From contig JAEZAY010000276.1 of assembly GCA_023427575.1 (NCBI GenBank), positions 1-6,023 of the forward strand: 6,023 nt of DNA, written 5' to 3'. How positions within the stretch are numbered: the first letter of the stretch is position 1; each line of letters starts with the position of its first letter. Origin of the DNA: Bacteroidota bacterium (GTDB taxonomy: Bacteria; Bacteroidota; Bacteroidia; Chitinophagales; Chitinophagaceae). Made by a program: the position numbers and the translations under genes. This document shows positions 5,891-6,023 of the stretch, in pieces. The notes under the pieces were generated by a model. That model saw only the letters and a list, made by a program, of their open reading frames with translations, did no database searches and had not been told where the DNA came from.

Positions 5891-6023
5891 AGACGAATGA
5901 ATATTTTGGTTTAAAACTGCGGGCGTTAAAATATGGCGGGTAGTAATTTTCCGTTCACCTGAAACCTGTATCAACAGGAAGTTCCGAGCAGTCATTGTAA
6001 ATGACCCGTTCCACTTTTTTTTA
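5891..6023. other. Downstream tail with no clear gene
   Basis: These 133 bases after the amidohydrolase stop contain no convincing coding region. An ATG at 6001 opens a short frame (MTRSTFFL) to the window edge and could be the start of the next gene, but eight codons cannot be judged. Confidence 0.4.
5991..6022 (+). terminator. Weak terminator-like hairpin and T-run after the amidohydrolase
   Basis: GTCATT (5991-5996) and AATGAC (6000-6005) form a perfect 6-bp stem with a 3-base loop, and a run of eight T begins at 6015. The stem is AT-rich and the T-run lies 9 bases beyond it instead of directly adjacent, so this is a poor match to an intrinsic terminator and could be chance. Confidence 0.22.

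Noticed and set aside
5905..5951. TTTG at 5905 and TAATTTTC at 5944 considered as a promoter for a gene beginning at 6001.
   Set aside because: The spacing is 35 bp instead of 19-21 and the -7 match is imperfect.
5609..5995. Minus-strand frame of 128 codons overlapping the 3' end of the amidohydrolase and the tail region.
   Set aside because: Two thirds of it is antisense to the amidohydrolase C-terminus, and there is no ribosome-binding site or recognisable domain.

Overview
The window looks like chromosomal DNA from a member of the Bacteroidota, probably from the Chitinophagia/Sphingobacteriia/Cytophagia range. The evidence is a moderate GC content, A-rich sequence rather than strong Shine-Dalgarno sites before most starts, a Bacteroidota-type promoter (TTTG, 20-bp spacer, TATCTTG) near 4152-4182, and protein family choices typical of the phylum. 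No RNA genes, CRISPR arrays, insertion sequences or phage genes were seen. The taxonomic placement is an inference.

Left part, minus strand (4006 down to 1): a tight five-gene operon. In transcription order it encodes a RidA/YjgF enamine deaminase (4006-3605), an intact 3-hydroxyacyl-CoA dehydrogenase-fold oxidoreductase (3608-2637, ATGA overlap with the first gene), a class III PLP aminotransferase related to glutamate-1-semialdehyde aminomutase (2605-1301), a second 3HCDH-fold protein of identical length whose catalytic residues are mostly replaced (1277-306), and an M19 (renal/membrane dipeptidase) metallopeptidase that runs off the left edge (301-1). Spacings are -4, 31, 23 and 4 bp, so co-transcription is very likely.

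Middle (4007-4200): a 194-bp divergent intergenic region. It holds a candidate promoter in each direction and a striking 29-bp imperfect palindrome (4130-4158) that overlaps the -33 box of the rightward promoter and is a candidate operator.

Right part, plus strand: a small lysine-rich hypothetical protein with one TPR-like helical pair (4201-4590), then an exported amidohydrolase with a full set of metal ligands (4637-5890). The last 133 bases hold no clear gene, only a weak hairpin followed by a T-run.

How the genes may work together (inference): the dehydrogenase could interconvert a hydroxy acid and a keto acid, the aminotransferase could interconvert that keto acid and an amino acid, possibly a beta-amino acid, and RidA would clear the reactive enamine/imine intermediate. 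The dipeptidase would release the substrate from a peptide or amide. The degenerate second dehydrogenase may be a non-catalytic partner of the first. I do not recognise this cassette as a characterised pathway. It is the part of the window most worth following up.
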